Shown in pieces: positions 51,640 to 60,436 of a DNA stretch of 64,000 bases (position 1 is the stretch's first letter; each line of letters opens with the position of its first letter). Source of the DNA: JAVDCA01 sp035293985 (lineage in GTDB: Bacteria > Pseudomonadota > Alphaproteobacteria > Rhizobiales > Xanthobacteraceae); contig DATGLS010000041.1 in assembly GCA_035293985.1 (NCBI GenBank), forward strand, positions 24,800 to 88,799. Direction: 5' to 3'. The position numbers and the translations under genes were made by a program. The notes beneath the pieces were generated by a model. That model was not told the DNA's origin and searched no databases. It worked only from the letters and a program-made list of their open reading frames with translations.

Positions 51640-53283
51640 ATGCGCAAGCTCGGGCAATTCCTTCTCGCCGGCACCATGCTGTCCGGCATCACTTCCGTCG
51701 CGACGATTGCATCCGCCAACGCAGAGCCGGTGATCCTGGCGGCGGCAGCCTGCCCGCAGGGCCAGGTGGGCACGCCGCCGAACTGCAAGCCGGCGCCGCA
51801 TCCGCAGCCGGCGCAGCCGCATCCGCAGGTGCAACAGCCACATCCGCAGGTGCAACAGCCGCATCCGCAGGTGCAACAGCCGCACCCGCAGGTGCAGCAG
51901 CCGCACCCGCAGGTGCAGCAGCCGCATCCGCAGGCGCAGCAGCCGCACCCGCAGGTGCAGCAGCAACAGCAGCAACAGCAGCAGCAACGCGAACGCGAGC
52001 AACGCGAGCGCGAGCAGCGCGAACGGCATGAAGCTCATCCGCAGCAGCCGACGCAGCCGCAGATCCGTCAGACCCAGCCGACCCAACCGCAGCCGACGCA
52101 GCCGCAGATCCGGCAGACGCAGCCGAACCAAACGCAGCCGACCCAGCCCCAGATTCGGCAGACGCAGCCGAACCAAACCCAGCCGACACAGCCGCAGATC
52201 CGACAGACCCAGCCGATCCAGCCGAACCAGCCGCAGCCGAACCCGCAGGTGCGGCAGAACCCGAACCAGCCCGGTCCGGACACGGCGCATCGGGCGCCGC
52301 CGCCACCACCGCCCCGGTTGCCGACGCTCACCGCGACGCAGGCAACGCCGCTGCCGAAGCGCAGCGGCCCGCCTGCGCTGACGCCGACCAACCCACAGGG
52401 CCAGCCGATCACCACGGTCGCCGGACTGCGCAACGAACGCCACGAGCAGGTCGTCAACGGCCAGACGGTGATCACCGAAGGTCACCGCGTGATCGTGCGC
52501 GCCCCCAACGGCGCGATGGTCATCCGTCACGACGACGTCGATCGCTTCCGCTACGGCGCCCGCGACGTGAAGATCGAGCGCCGCGGCAACGACAGCGTCA
52601 CGACCGTCGTGCTCGGCAACGGCTCGCGCGTCGTCACCACGCTCGGACCGGACGGCCGCATCCTGCGCCGCTCGCGCTTCGACCGCGACGGCCGCGAGAT
52701 CGTGCTGATCGCGGCCGCCGTCACCGTCGGGGTCGCGTTGTACGTCGACCTGCCGCCGCCCGTGATCCGCATCCCGCGCGACCGCTACATCGTCGACCTC
52801 GAGGCGGCCCCGCCGGATTACGTCTACGACGCCTTCACGGCGCCGCCGGTCGAGCAGGTCGATCAGGGCTACTCGCTCGATCAGGTGCTCGACAGCCCGT
52901 CGGTGCGCGACCTCATGCCGAGCGTCGACATCGATACGCTCACGTTCGAGACCGGATCGTGGGAGGTCGGGCCCGACCAGGTCGACCGCCTGCAGGTGAT
53001 CGCCGACAACATCAACAAGGTCATCAGCGCCAACCCGAAGGAGGTGTTCCTGATCGAGGGCCACACCGACGCGGTCGGCAACGATGTCGACAACATGTCG
53101 CTGTCGGACCGCCGCGCCGAGACCGTGGCGCTGATCCTGTCGGATAAGTTCGGCGTGCCGCCCGAGAACCTGGTGACGCAGGGCTACGGCAGCCAGTTCC
53201 TGCGCATCCCGACGCCCGGCCCGGAGCGGCGCAATCGCCGCGTCACGGTCCGCCGCATCACACCGCTGCTCGCCAACCGATAA
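51640..53283 (+). CDS. OmpA-family outer-membrane-associated protein with Gln/Pro repeats
   Basis: 547 residues. Signal peptide (FLLAGTMLSGITSVATIASA), then about eight HPQVQQP units (residues 48-110), a Gln/Glu/Arg-rich stretch, and about five QPTQPQIRQTQPNQT units (130-215). A middle domain of about 190 residues follows (VVNGQTVITEGHRVIVRAPN; VTVGVALYVDLPPPVIRIPR). The C-terminal OmpA peptidoglycan-binding domain is complete (VFLIEGHTDAVGNDVDNMSL, SDRRAETVALIL, YGSQF, RRNRRVTVRR). The repeats probably span the periplasm or are surface-exposed. GGGAGA precedes the ATG. Confidence 0.88.
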   Translation: MRKLGQFLLAGTMLSGITSVATIASANAEPVILAAAACPQGQVGTPPNCKPAPHPQPAQPHPQVQQPHPQVQQPHPQVQQPHPQVQQPHPQVQQPHPQAQQPHPQVQQQQQQQQQQREREQREREQRERHEAHPQQPTQPQIRQTQPTQPQPTQPQIRQTQPNQTQPTQPQIRQTQPNQTQPTQPQIRQTQPIQPNQPQPNPQVRQNPNQPGPDTAHRAPPPPPPRLPTLTATQATPLPKRSGPPALTPTNPQGQPITTVAGLRNERHEQVVNGQTVITEGHRVIVRAPNGAMVIRHDDVDRFRYGARDVKIERRGNDSVTTVVLGNGSRVVTTLGPDGRILRRSRFDRDGREIVLIAAAVTVGVALYVDLPPPVIRIPRDRYIVDLEAAPPDYVYDAFTAPPVEQVDQGYSLDQVLDSPSVRDLMPSVDIDTLTFETGSWEVGPDQVDRLQVIADNINKVISANPKEVFLIEGHTDAVGNDVDNMSLSDRRAETVALILSDKFGVPPENLVTQGYGSQFLRIPTPGPERRNRRVTVRRITPLLANR

Positions 53284-53306
53284 GCGGCGCACGAGTGCCA
53301 ATACGA

Positions 53307-53347
53307 CAGCCCGGACGAGGCGCCTCGTCCGGGCTGTTCTATTTCTT
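53307..53347 (+). terminator. Perfect 30-base palindrome terminator after the OmpA-family gene
   Basis: CAGCCCGGACGAGGC followed by GCCTCGTCCGGGCTG is a 15-base perfect stem, then TTCTATTTCTTG. It lies 24 bases past the stop of the OmpA-family gene. Confidence 0.85.
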
Positions 53348-53428
53348 GTAGCCTGGATGGAGGCGCGAAGCGCCACACTCCGGGGAAAGACTTCCCTGCA
53401 TTCCGCTTCGCTGAATGCGGGCTACAAG
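53346..53428. repeat. Dispersed repeat TTGTAGCCTGGATGGAGGCG type
   Basis: Starts TTGTAGCCTGGATGGAGGCG and ends CGCTTCGCTGAATGCGGGCT ACAAG. Same family as 13881-13964. It lies between the terminator and the end of the porin pseudogene. Confidence 0.6.
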
Positions 53429-53431
53429 CGG

Positions 53432-54143
53432 TCAGAACTTGTAGCGCAGGCCGAACTCGGCGGCGTGCGTGAATATTCTGAGGTCGTAGGTGTAGGTCTG
53501 GCTGAAGGCGCCCAGCGCGACCGTCTCGTTGACGCTCGTGGTGCCGTAGTCGGAGAAGCGGTAGGCGGCGCGCGCGATCCAGTGCTCCGACAGCATCGTC
53601 TCGAATCCGGCGCCGACCGTCCGGCCGCCGCGCGTCATCGACTGGGCGATGGTCTGGCTCGGAAGGCCGAAGTTGGCGCAATAGCCGATGATGCCGCCCG
53701 CGGCGGTGCCGTCTCAGAACGCCGAGACGTTGATGTGCTGCCAGCTGAAACCGCCGGTGCCGAACAGCAGGAACGATGGCGTGATCAGGTAGCCGAAGCG
53801 GCCCGCACGCTGCCGTCCCAGTCGGCCGAGATCTGGCGGTTGTCGCTCCGCGACGTCACGACCGGACCAGCCGGAAGGCCGATCGCAAAGCCCGGCTGGG
53901 TGTTCCTGTCGTTCTCGCCGTGCCAATCGGCTTCGAGGCCGACCACCCATGAGGGCGCGAACTGCCAGTCGTAGCCGCCGAACTCGCCGCCGCGGAAACC
54001 GAGGCTGTTGAAATTGACCGGCTGCGAGAACCGGATCGTCGCGGCCGGCCCGGCGGCGCCTTGAGCGGCATATCGGCTGCGAGTGCGGGCCCGCCGCCGA
54101 GCACGAGCGCGAGTGTCGCGCCGAGCATGAGTGTCTTGTGCAT
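53432..54143 (-). pseudogene. Omp25/Omp31-type outer-membrane beta-barrel, disrupted
   Basis: A start at 54143 gives a good signal peptide (MHKTLMLGATLALVLGGGPA, AADMPLKAPP). The barrel then continues only in other frames: TIRFSQPVNFNSLGFRGGEF, VVGLEADWHGENDRNTQPG, then after another shift GRFGYLITPSFLLFGTGGFS. An in-frame TGA at 53714 interrupts NVSAF and DGTAAGGIIGYC. The last part WIARAAYRFSDYGTTSVNE to FGLRYKF is a normal C-terminal strand ending in Phe. At least two frameshifts and one stop make it non-functional; the length (about 237 codons) otherwise fits the family. Confidence 0.8.
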
Positions 54144-54224
54144 GGAAGCCCCTCCATTGATGCGTGTGGGTGCGACGCAGGGCGCGCGCGCCGCATCCGG
54201 TCTTGGACTGGACGGAACGCCAAC

Positions 54225-55316
54225 ATGGACCAGAGGGAACAAACCATTGATTTTGAACCGATTGTTGCTTCGGGGCGACACACCGGACAACCACTCAGGG
54301 GCGATTGCGATCGCGAATTGGGTCACGAATTCGGCATGGGCACCGGCGCACACTTTCCGATCACGCGAGTTGCAACCGATGAGATCCCGGTCGCGGAGCG
54401 TATCGCCGAGGTGTGCGCGGCCTATGCGGGCACGATCGCCGACGTGGAGATCATGCCGCATGCCACGAGCGAATTCGCCTGGCGCGGCACGTGGCGCAAG
54501 CTGCCCGGCCTCGCGCTCGCCAGCGCGGCCACGTCGGGCGTGCGGATCACGCGAGCTGCCGCAAGCGGCGGCGATGATCTCATCTTCACGGTGGCGGTCG
54601 AGGGCCGCATCATGCTGCAACAAGCCGGCCGCGAGACGGTGCTGCGCGCTGGCGACATCGCGGTGACGCGCGCGCGTCAATCGGCGATGTTCGATTGCGC
54701 GCCGGAGTCGCATTGGATCGATCTCGGTGTCCCGTCGCACGCGCTCTCATCGACCATCGACGACGACGCCGTCCTGGTCGCCGCGATCGCGGCGCCCGAG
54801 CCGCGCGCGATGCTGGTGCGCTATGTCGACGTGCTGCTCGCCTCTGTCGGACTCGAGCGGCCCGAGACGCTCAGTCTCGCGGTCGCGCACGTGCACGAGA
54901 TCGTCTCGCTGGTGCTGCTCGCCGCGCGCGGCGGCGGCGCGAGCGACCGCGCGCGCCGCCCCGGCGCCGCGCGGCTGCGCGCCATCAAGGCCGACATCGT
55001 CGAGCACGCCTCGTCGCGCGACCTCACCGTCGCGTCGGTCGCGGCGCGCCATCGCGTCACGCCACGTTACGTGCGCAAGCTGTTCGAGAGCGAGCACACG
55101 ACGTTTTCCGAGTTCGTGCTGCAGCAGCGCCTCGCCCGCGCCCGCCGCATGCTGGCCGATCCGCGCGCCGCCGGGGAGACGATCAGCGCCATCGCGTTCG
55201 CGTGCGGCTTCGGCGATCTGTCATATTTCAACCGCGTCTTCCGCCGCCACTATGGCGCGACACCTACTGCGGTGCGGGAAAGGACACCGGAAGCAGGGTG
55301 TGGCGCTGCTGGTTGA
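54225..55316 (+). CDS. AraC-family regulator (paralogue of the one at 41613)
   Basis: 363 residues. AraC_binding_2-like N-terminal half (SDLIFTVAVEGRIMLQQAG-type region around residue 125-145) and complete HTH: DLTVASVAARHRVTPRYVRK and ISAIAFACGFGDLSYFNRVF. More than half of the HTH residues match the regulator at 41613-42638. The ATG at 54225 is favoured over 54336, but neither has a strong ribosome-binding site. It is divergent from the porin pseudogene, with only 81 bases between the starts, so it may once have regulated the porin. Confidence 0.85.
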   Translation: MDQREQTIDFEPIVASGRHTGQPLRGDCDRELGHEFGMGTGAHFPITRVATDEIPVAERIAEVCAAYAGTIADVEIMPHATSEFAWRGTWRKLPGLALASAATSGVRITRAAASGGDDLIFTVAVEGRIMLQQAGRETVLRAGDIAVTRARQSAMFDCAPESHWIDLGVPSHALSSTIDDDAVLVAAIAAPEPRAMLVRYVDVLLASVGLERPETLSLAVAHVHEIVSLVLLAARGGGASDRARRPGAARLRAIKADIVEHASSRDLTVASVAARHRVTPRYVRKLFESEHTTFSEFVLQQRLARARRMLADPRAAGETISAIAFACGFGDLSYFNRVFRRHYGATPTAVRERTPEAGCGAAG

Positions 55317-55321
55317 TGGCG

Positions 55322-55413
55322 GAAGCGAGTAGCGAAGGGCGAGCAGCGAGTAGCGACTAGCGAGTAGCGAATAGGGAGTGGAACATTCGCTATTCGCTAC
55401 TCGCCATTCGCCT
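55322..55413. repeat. Inverted repeat of the GAGTAGCGAATAG family (copy 2)
   Basis: GCGAGTAGCG is repeated about four times on the left (GAGTAGCGACTAGCGAGTAG) and answered by ATTCGCTATTCGCTACTCGC on the right. Related to 4669-4750. Confidence 0.65.
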
Positions 55414-55430
55414 TCCGCCTTCCTTCCGCT

Positions 55431-55907
55431 CTATCCATCACCGCCCATGATGATGCGGTGCACCGAGATCACCCGGCTCACGGGGAATTCGAGAATCTTC
55501 TTGGGATTGAACTGCTCGAGCCGGAGCAGGCGCCCTTCGCGGGCGACGAAGCGCTTGATGTAGGCGTGCGGCGGCTCGCCTTCCTGCACCGCGATCTGCG
55601 CGACGACGAAATGGCCGCGCCGCACCGGCAGGCGCGGATTGACGAACACGGCTTCGCCCGCGAAGTAGCGCGGCTCCATCGAATCGCCGACCACGTAGAC
55701 CGCATAGGCGTCGGGCACGCCCTTGAGGGTGGGCGGCGCCAGAATGTCGACCATGCGGTTGCCGTTGAGGATGAATTCGCCGTCCTTGCCGCCCACTGCC
55801 TGGCCATAGGCCGGAACGGTCGCACCGAAGCGCACCGGCCCGGCGACCGTGGCATTGCGGGGCGGGAAGGGGGATTCGGTCGGGGGCGGGCGCGGCGGGG
55901 AACTCAT
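55431..55907 (-). CDS. S24/LexA-like peptidase domain protein without a visible HTH
   Basis: 158 residues. The serine of the Ser-Lys dyad lies in YVVGDSMEPRYFAGEAVFVN and the lysine in HAYIKRFVAREG, both intact. Related proteins in this order usually begin with a DNA-binding helix-turn-helix; here the N-terminus is a Pro-rich stretch (MSSPPRPPPTESPFPPRNAT) with no HTH. The ATG at 55937 is an alternative start that adds ten residues and still no HTH. It may be a truncated phage-type repressor. Confidence 0.78.
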   Translation of the reverse strand: MSSPPRPPPTESPFPPRNATVAGPVRFGATVPAYGQAVGGKDGEFILNGNRMVDILAPPTLKGVPDAYAVYVVGDSMEPRYFAGEAVFVNPRLPVRRGHFVVAQIAVQEGEPPHAYIKRFVAREGRLLRLEQFNPKKILEFPVSRVISVHRIIMGGDG

Positions 55908-55968
55908 GACAACGCTATCGGCACGGGGATTATGCAATCAGAAATGGCAGGATAATGCAATATGCGTA

Positions 55969-56057
55969 GCCTTGTGGCCGGGATGGAGGCGCAAAGGGCC
56001 CTAGTCGGCGGACCGGCTGCCCCCGGATTGCGGCGCTAGGCGCCTCCGTCCGGGTTA
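55969..56057. repeat. Dispersed repeat of the GGATGGAGGCG type (copy 3)
   Basis: Contains GGCCGGGATGGAGGCGCAAA on the left and GGCGCCTCCGTCCGGGTTAC on the right, which pair. Same family as 13881-13964 and 53346-53428. It fills the gap between the S24 gene and the end of the chemoreceptor gene. Confidence 0.55.
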
Positions 56058-56074
56058 CGCGTTGGCGCTTTGCC

Positions 56075-58219
56075 TCATGCGGCGCGGATGCGGCCGAGGA
56101 ACTGGTCGACCTGGCCGCGCAGGGATTCGGCCTCGCGGGCGAGCTCGCCCGCGCTGTCGCGCACCATCTCGGCCGATTGGCCGGTCTCGCCGGCGGCGCC
56201 CGCGAGGCCCGTCACCTTCTCGCTCACCACGCTGGTGCTCTGCGCGACATGATGCACGTTCTGCGCCATCTCACGCGTGGTCGCGTCCTGCTGCTCGACC
56301 GCCGACGCGACCGCGGTCGCGATCTCGTTGATGCGCGCGATGGTCGAGCCGATGTGCTCGATCGCGGCCACGGCGTCGTGCGTCGCGCCCTGGATCGACT
56401 TGATCTGGCCGGCGATCTCCTCGGTCGCCGTGGCGGTCTGCGCCGCTAGCGATTTGACCTCGTTCGCGACCACCGCAAAGCCCTTGCCGGCCTCGCCGGC
56501 GCGCGCCGCCTCGATGGTCGCGTTGAGGGCGAGCAGGTTGGTCTGACCGGCGACCGCCTGGATCATCTTGAGCACGTCGCCGATCTTGGTGGCCGCATCG
56601 GCGAGGCCGCGCATGGTGGCGCGCGTGGTCTCCGCCTCCTTGACGGCGCTCGATGCGACGGCGGCCGATTCGCCGACCTTGCGGCCGATCTCGCTGATCG
56701 AGGCGGAGAGCTCCTCGGCCGCGGATGCCACCGAGTGCACGCCGTCGGATGCCTGCTGTGAGGCCGTGGCAGCCGAGCCCGCCTCGACATTGGCGCCCGA
56801 GGCCGCCTCCGCCATGGCCTTCGCGGTGTCGTGCATCTTCTCGGCTGAGCCGGTGACGCGCTCGACCACGGCCTTCACCTCGCTTTCGAGACCGTCCGCG
56901 AGGGTGAGTAGCTCCTGGCGGCGCTCCTGGGCCATGCGCGTGCGCTCGGCCGACGTCTCCGCGTCCTTGCGCAGCGCGTCACGCCGCGCCGTGCGCAGCA
57001 CGCTCAGTGCCGCGGCCATGTCGGCGATCTCGTCATTGCCGCCGGTCGCGATCTCGGCCTCGAGATCCCCAGCCGCAATGCAGCTCATGCTCTGGCCAAG
57101 CCGCGACAGTCGCCGTGTGACGCCGCGCCCGATGTAGAACCAGCCGAGTCCGAAGGCAGTTGCGAGGCTCGCGAGCGCAAGGCCGATCAGGATCACGCGG
57201 CCGCGGCCGATCTCGCCATTCGAGCTCTGCGCCGCCATGGCGGCGGATGCTTCGCTGCGCGCGCGCAACGCCGCGACCTCCTGCTGCAACTCGCCCGCGA
57301 GCGCCCGGTTCTCCGCGACGACCTTGGCGCTGGTGACCACACCGGCGAATTCCTGGGCCTTGAGCTCAAACAGGTTGCCCTGCCGGCGGCCGAAGCTCAG
57401 AAGCTCGGCCGCGAGCTTGCTGACCGCCGGGTCCTTGAGATCGGCGGCGGCCCGATCGAGATGGCCGGCTGCCGCGACGAAACGGTCCTTGACGGGCGGC
57501 ATGAGGTCGGCGGAAGGCAGATCCGCAGCCTCGACCAGGATGCCGAGCATGAGGTTAGCCTCTGCGCGCAGCGTGAGCACCGCCTGCAGGGCGCCGAGAT
57601 CCTTGTCGGCGAGCGTGCCGAGCGTCTGCTTGACGGCGGTGAGGTCACTTTTGTCGGTCGCTGACTGGAGACCGACCGTGAGCGTGAAGGCGGCGTCATC
57701 CGCCATCGGGGCAAGCTTCTCGGAGAGCTTCTGATGCGTGTCCCGCAGCGCCGCGACGAGCTTCGCGCGCTCGCCGGCGATCCTCTGGCGGTCCGCCACC
57801 GCGCGCCCCAATCGATCGAGATTGTCCGACATGCGGCGGATCGTATCCTTGAGCTTGTCGGCGTTGCCGTCGGCGAGCCCGTCCGCCGCGTTGCCGAGGT
57901 GGAAGCGCGCCTTCTCGATCGCATCGAGCGCGATTGCGCGTTCCTCCTCGCTGCTCGCCGCAAGCAGCGACTGTGCGGCGGACACCACCTCGTCCGCCGC
58001 CTGGGCGATGTCGGCTGCGTGCGTCAGCCGAGGCACGCTGGTGCCGGTGACGACCTGCAGCGATTGCCCGAGGCGATCGTACGAGAGGAGCGCGGTGCCG
58101 CTCGCGAGCACGGTCGTGACGGCGACGGCGCCGAAGGCGCCGAACAGGCGCGCGCGCAAGCCGAAGCGGCGCGCAGCGCCCTGCGGCACGGTAGGCGCAG
58201 TTTTCTGCACACGGGACAT
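56075..58219 (-). CDS. Methyl-accepting chemotaxis protein
   Basis: 714 residues. First membrane helix at about 25-47 and second at about 345-366, bracketing a long four-helix-bundle periplasmic sensor. A HAMP domain follows (RRLSRLGQSMSCIAAGDLEA), then the signalling domain with the conserved hairpin tip QTNLLALNATIEAARAGEAG and KGFAVVANEVKSLAAQT. A second HAMP-like linker carries TRMAQERRQELLTLADGL. Its neighbour on the same strand is a branched-chain-amino-acid-type binding protein, which may deliver the ligand. Confidence 0.93.
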   Translation of the reverse strand: MSRVQKTAPTVPQGAARRFGLRARLFGAFGAVAVTTVLASGTALLSYDRLGQSLQVVTGTSVPRLTHAADIAQAADEVVSAAQSLLAASSEEERAIALDAIEKARFHLGNAADGLADGNADKLKDTIRRMSDNLDRLGRAVADRQRIAGERAKLVAALRDTHQKLSEKLAPMADDAAFTLTVGLQSATDKSDLTAVKQTLGTLADKDLGALQAVLTLRAEANLMLGILVEAADLPSADLMPPVKDRFVAAAGHLDRAAADLKDPAVSKLAAELLSFGRRQGNLFELKAQEFAGVVTSAKVVAENRALAGELQQEVAALRARSEASAAMAAQSSNGEIGRGRVILIGLALASLATAFGLGWFYIGRGVTRRLSRLGQSMSCIAAGDLEAEIATGGNDEIADMAAALSVLRTARRDALRKDAETSAERTRMAQERRQELLTLADGLESEVKAVVERVTGSAEKMHDTAKAMAEAASGANVEAGSAATASQQASDGVHSVASAAEELSASISEIGRKVGESAAVASSAVKEAETTRATMRGLADAATKIGDVLKMIQAVAGQTNLLALNATIEAARAGEAGKGFAVVANEVKSLAAQTATATEEIAGQIKSIQGATHDAVAAIEHIGSTIARINEIATAVASAVEQQDATTREMAQNVHHVAQSTSVVSEKVTGLAGAAGETGQSAEMVRDSAGELAREAESLRGQVDQFLGRIRAA

Positions 58220-58263
58220 GGCAACACGCTGGGTTCGAGGATAGGGGACTTTGCGAAAATGGA

Positions 58264-59436
58264 TCAGGTCTTCGGCTTTTCCAGCTGCGTCACCGGCTTG
58301 AAGCTGCCATCGGACTGGATCACCGTGAGAAAGACCGCATCCGAGCCGCGGTTGCTGTCCGGACCGTATTTCAGCTTGAAGCCGCCGAGATCGAAGCCGC
58401 CGCTCTGCTGCACGGCCGCGACGAAGCCCTTGCGGGTCGGCTCGCCGCTGATCTTGGCGAGGATCGCCGCGATCGTGCGGCCGACCAGGTACCCTTCGAG
58501 CGAGACGAAGCCGGGTGTTTCGCTGGGCGCGCTCGCCTTGAGCGCCGCCTGATACTGCGCGACCACCGGGATCGCGGCGTCGTGCGGGAACGGCACCACT
58601 TGCGTCACCACCGTGCCGGCGCCCTGGCCGGCGAGCTCGTGGGCGAGCGCGTCGGAGCCGACGAAGGAGATGTTCACCAACGTCGCGTTGAGCTTGATCA
58701 TCTTCGCGAGCTTGATGAATTCGGCCGCCGGCTTGTACGGCGCGATCATGATGACGGCGTCAGGCTCGGCCTTCTTGATCGTGAGCAGCGCGCCTTTGAC
58801 GGCGACGGTGTTGCGCTCGAATGTGCCCTCGGCGGCAAGCGTCATCTTGCGCTTCTCGAGCGCCCGCTTGACGCCGGCGAGGCCCGCCTGACCGAAAGCG
58901 TCGTCCTGATACATGATGGCGATCTTGCTCGCGCCGAGGTCCTTGGTCAGGTGCTCGACCATCGCCTCGGTTTCTTCGAAGTAGCTCGCGCGCACATTGA
59001 CCACGAGCGGCTTGTATGGGGCGCGCAGCAGCTCGGCGCCCGTGAACGCGCCGATGAAGGGTGCCCCGTGCTCGATCGCGATCGGCATGGTTGCGGCCGA
59101 GGTCGGAGTGCCGACCGGGCCGGCGAGGGCGAACACCTTGTCCTCGTCGAGCAGCTTCTTGACCGCGTCGATCGACTTCGTCGGCTCGTAGCCGTCATCG
59201 ACGCTCTTGAGCTCGAGCTTGCGGCCATTGACGCCGCCGGCCTTGTTCGCCTCCGCGAAGGCCGCATTCATGCCGAGCTGCATGTTCTGCCCGAGCGCCG
59301 CCGCCGGCCCGGTGAGCGGGGCAGCCTGGCCGAACGTGATCTTGTCGGCCGTGACCCCATCCTCGGCGCGCGCCGCGGCGGTGGCCGCGAGCGCCGCCAC
59401 GAGCGCGACGGAATACGCCCTGAGCAAGCGTTGCAT
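58264..59436 (-). CDS. ABC transporter periplasmic binding protein, LivJ/LivK family
   Basis: 390 residues with a signal peptide (SVALVAALAATAAARAE). Peripla_BP_6 features: TFGQAAPLTGPAAALGQNMQ, NGRKLELKSVDDGYEPTKS, IAIMYQDDAFGQAGL and FVSLEGYLVGRTIAAILAK. No permease or ATPase genes are next to it. AAGGAGA precedes the ATG. It is upstream of the chemoreceptor on the same strand (44 bases), so the two are probably co-transcribed and may work as sensor and ligand carrier. Confidence 0.9.
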   Translation of the reverse strand: MQRLLRAYSVALVAALAATAAARAEDGVTADKITFGQAAPLTGPAAALGQNMQLGMNAAFAEANKAGGVNGRKLELKSVDDGYEPTKSIDAVKKLLDEDKVFALAGPVGTPTSAATMPIAIEHGAPFIGAFTGAELLRAPYKPLVVNVRASYFEETEAMVEHLTKDLGASKIAIMYQDDAFGQAGLAGVKRALEKRKMTLAAEGTFERNTVAVKGALLTIKKAEPDAVIMIAPYKPAAEFIKLAKMIKLNATLVNISFVGSDALAHELAGQGAGTVVTQVVPFPHDAAIPVVAQYQAALKASAPSETPGFVSLEGYLVGRTIAAILAKISGEPTRKGFVAAVQQSGGFDLGGFKLKYGPDSNRGSDAVFLTVIQSDGSFKPVTQLEKPKT

Positions 59437-59729
59437 GATCGATCTCCTTCGGTACGTGGTCATTGCGGCAGGCGCGGCAAGCTGGTTGCTCTTGGATTTC
59501 GCCGGGCATGCCCTCCCATTCCGGAATACCTGGAATGTTTGCGCACCGTCATTTACAAAACCTTAAGGACACGATGAGTGCGGCAAGAAATCGCGCGAAA
59601 GGCGTCTGATCCACACGTCAGCGAAGAGGAATTCGCCGGATCCGTGAGAATACCGCACCGCGATGGGCCGTCGGCCTCGTCCATCCGCCGCCAGGACATT
59701 GCTTGCGGTTCAAATGAAGCCCCGCTCCC

Positions 59730-60360
59730 ATGAAAACGCTATTGCAATCGAGCCGGCTGGTGCTCGTGCCGGAAACCGAGGAGGAACGCCTCGCGCTTGC
59801 GGCGTGGCGGAGCAAACACGAGGATCATGCGTTTGCGATGCAGCCGAACGCCGGCACCGGCGTCACGCTCGCCGGCCTCGGTCCGCGCCTCGAGGCCTGC
59901 CTGCGAGCCGATCAACGTCACCAGCCTGAGCCCCGATCCGATCCGCCTGATCGCCAACTTCGCGCCGACGCCGTTCGAGCTGGACGGGGTGCGCTACGCG
60001 TGCGTCGAGGCATTCTGGCAGAGCCTGCGCTTTCCGCCCGAGGACCGCGCCGCGATCGTGGGCCTCGCCGGCGGCGCCGCCAAGGGCCAGGGATCGCAGC
60101 GGCCCTACGGCAGCCACGTCATCTACGGCGGCACTGAGATCCCGGTCGGCGCCTACGCGCACTGGCAGCTGATGCGGCGCGCCTGTCACGCCAAGTTCCA
60201 GCAGAACGCCGACGCACGCGCCGCGTTGCTCGGCACCGGCGAGCGCCCGCTCATTCACGTGGTGAAGCACGACAGCCGCACCATCCCGGGGGTCATCATG
60301 GCAAGCATCTGGATGGCGCTGCGCAAGCGCCTGCGCGGCGCGAAGCGCGCATCGGCGTGA
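59730..60360 (+). pseudogene. NADAR-family (DUF1768) gene with a 4-base duplication frameshift
   Basis: Starts MKTLLQSSRLVLVPETEEER and reads to LGPRLEAC, where CTGC is repeated in tandem (59897-59900 and 59901-59904). Deleting one CTGC joins EAC directly to EPINVTSLSPDPIRLIANFA and restores a 208-residue protein with the NADAR features ACVEAFWQSLRFP, GSQRPYGSHVIYGGTEI and KFQQNADARAALLGTGERPL. NADAR proteins are thought to process ADP-ribose or ribosyl-modified bases. As it stands only 58 residues of the first part or an N-terminally odd second part would be made. Confidence 0.75.
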
Positions 60361-60436
60361 GCGCGCGCGGCGTGTTGAATTTGCCGAGCTGATCCCGAGC
60401 TCGCGTGGACGTGACGCATGGATTGAAGAGGCGCAG

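Noticed and set aside
51780..52270. A CRISPR array or phase-variable microsatellite in the repeat region
   Set aside because: The repeats are coding, in frame, imperfect and without spacers; they encode HPQVQQP and QPTQPQIRQTQ-type units of an exported protein.
55940..56075. A remnant of an HTH domain belonging to the S24 protein
   Set aside because: The sequence is a dispersed repeat, and no helix-turn-helix-like peptide was found in any frame.
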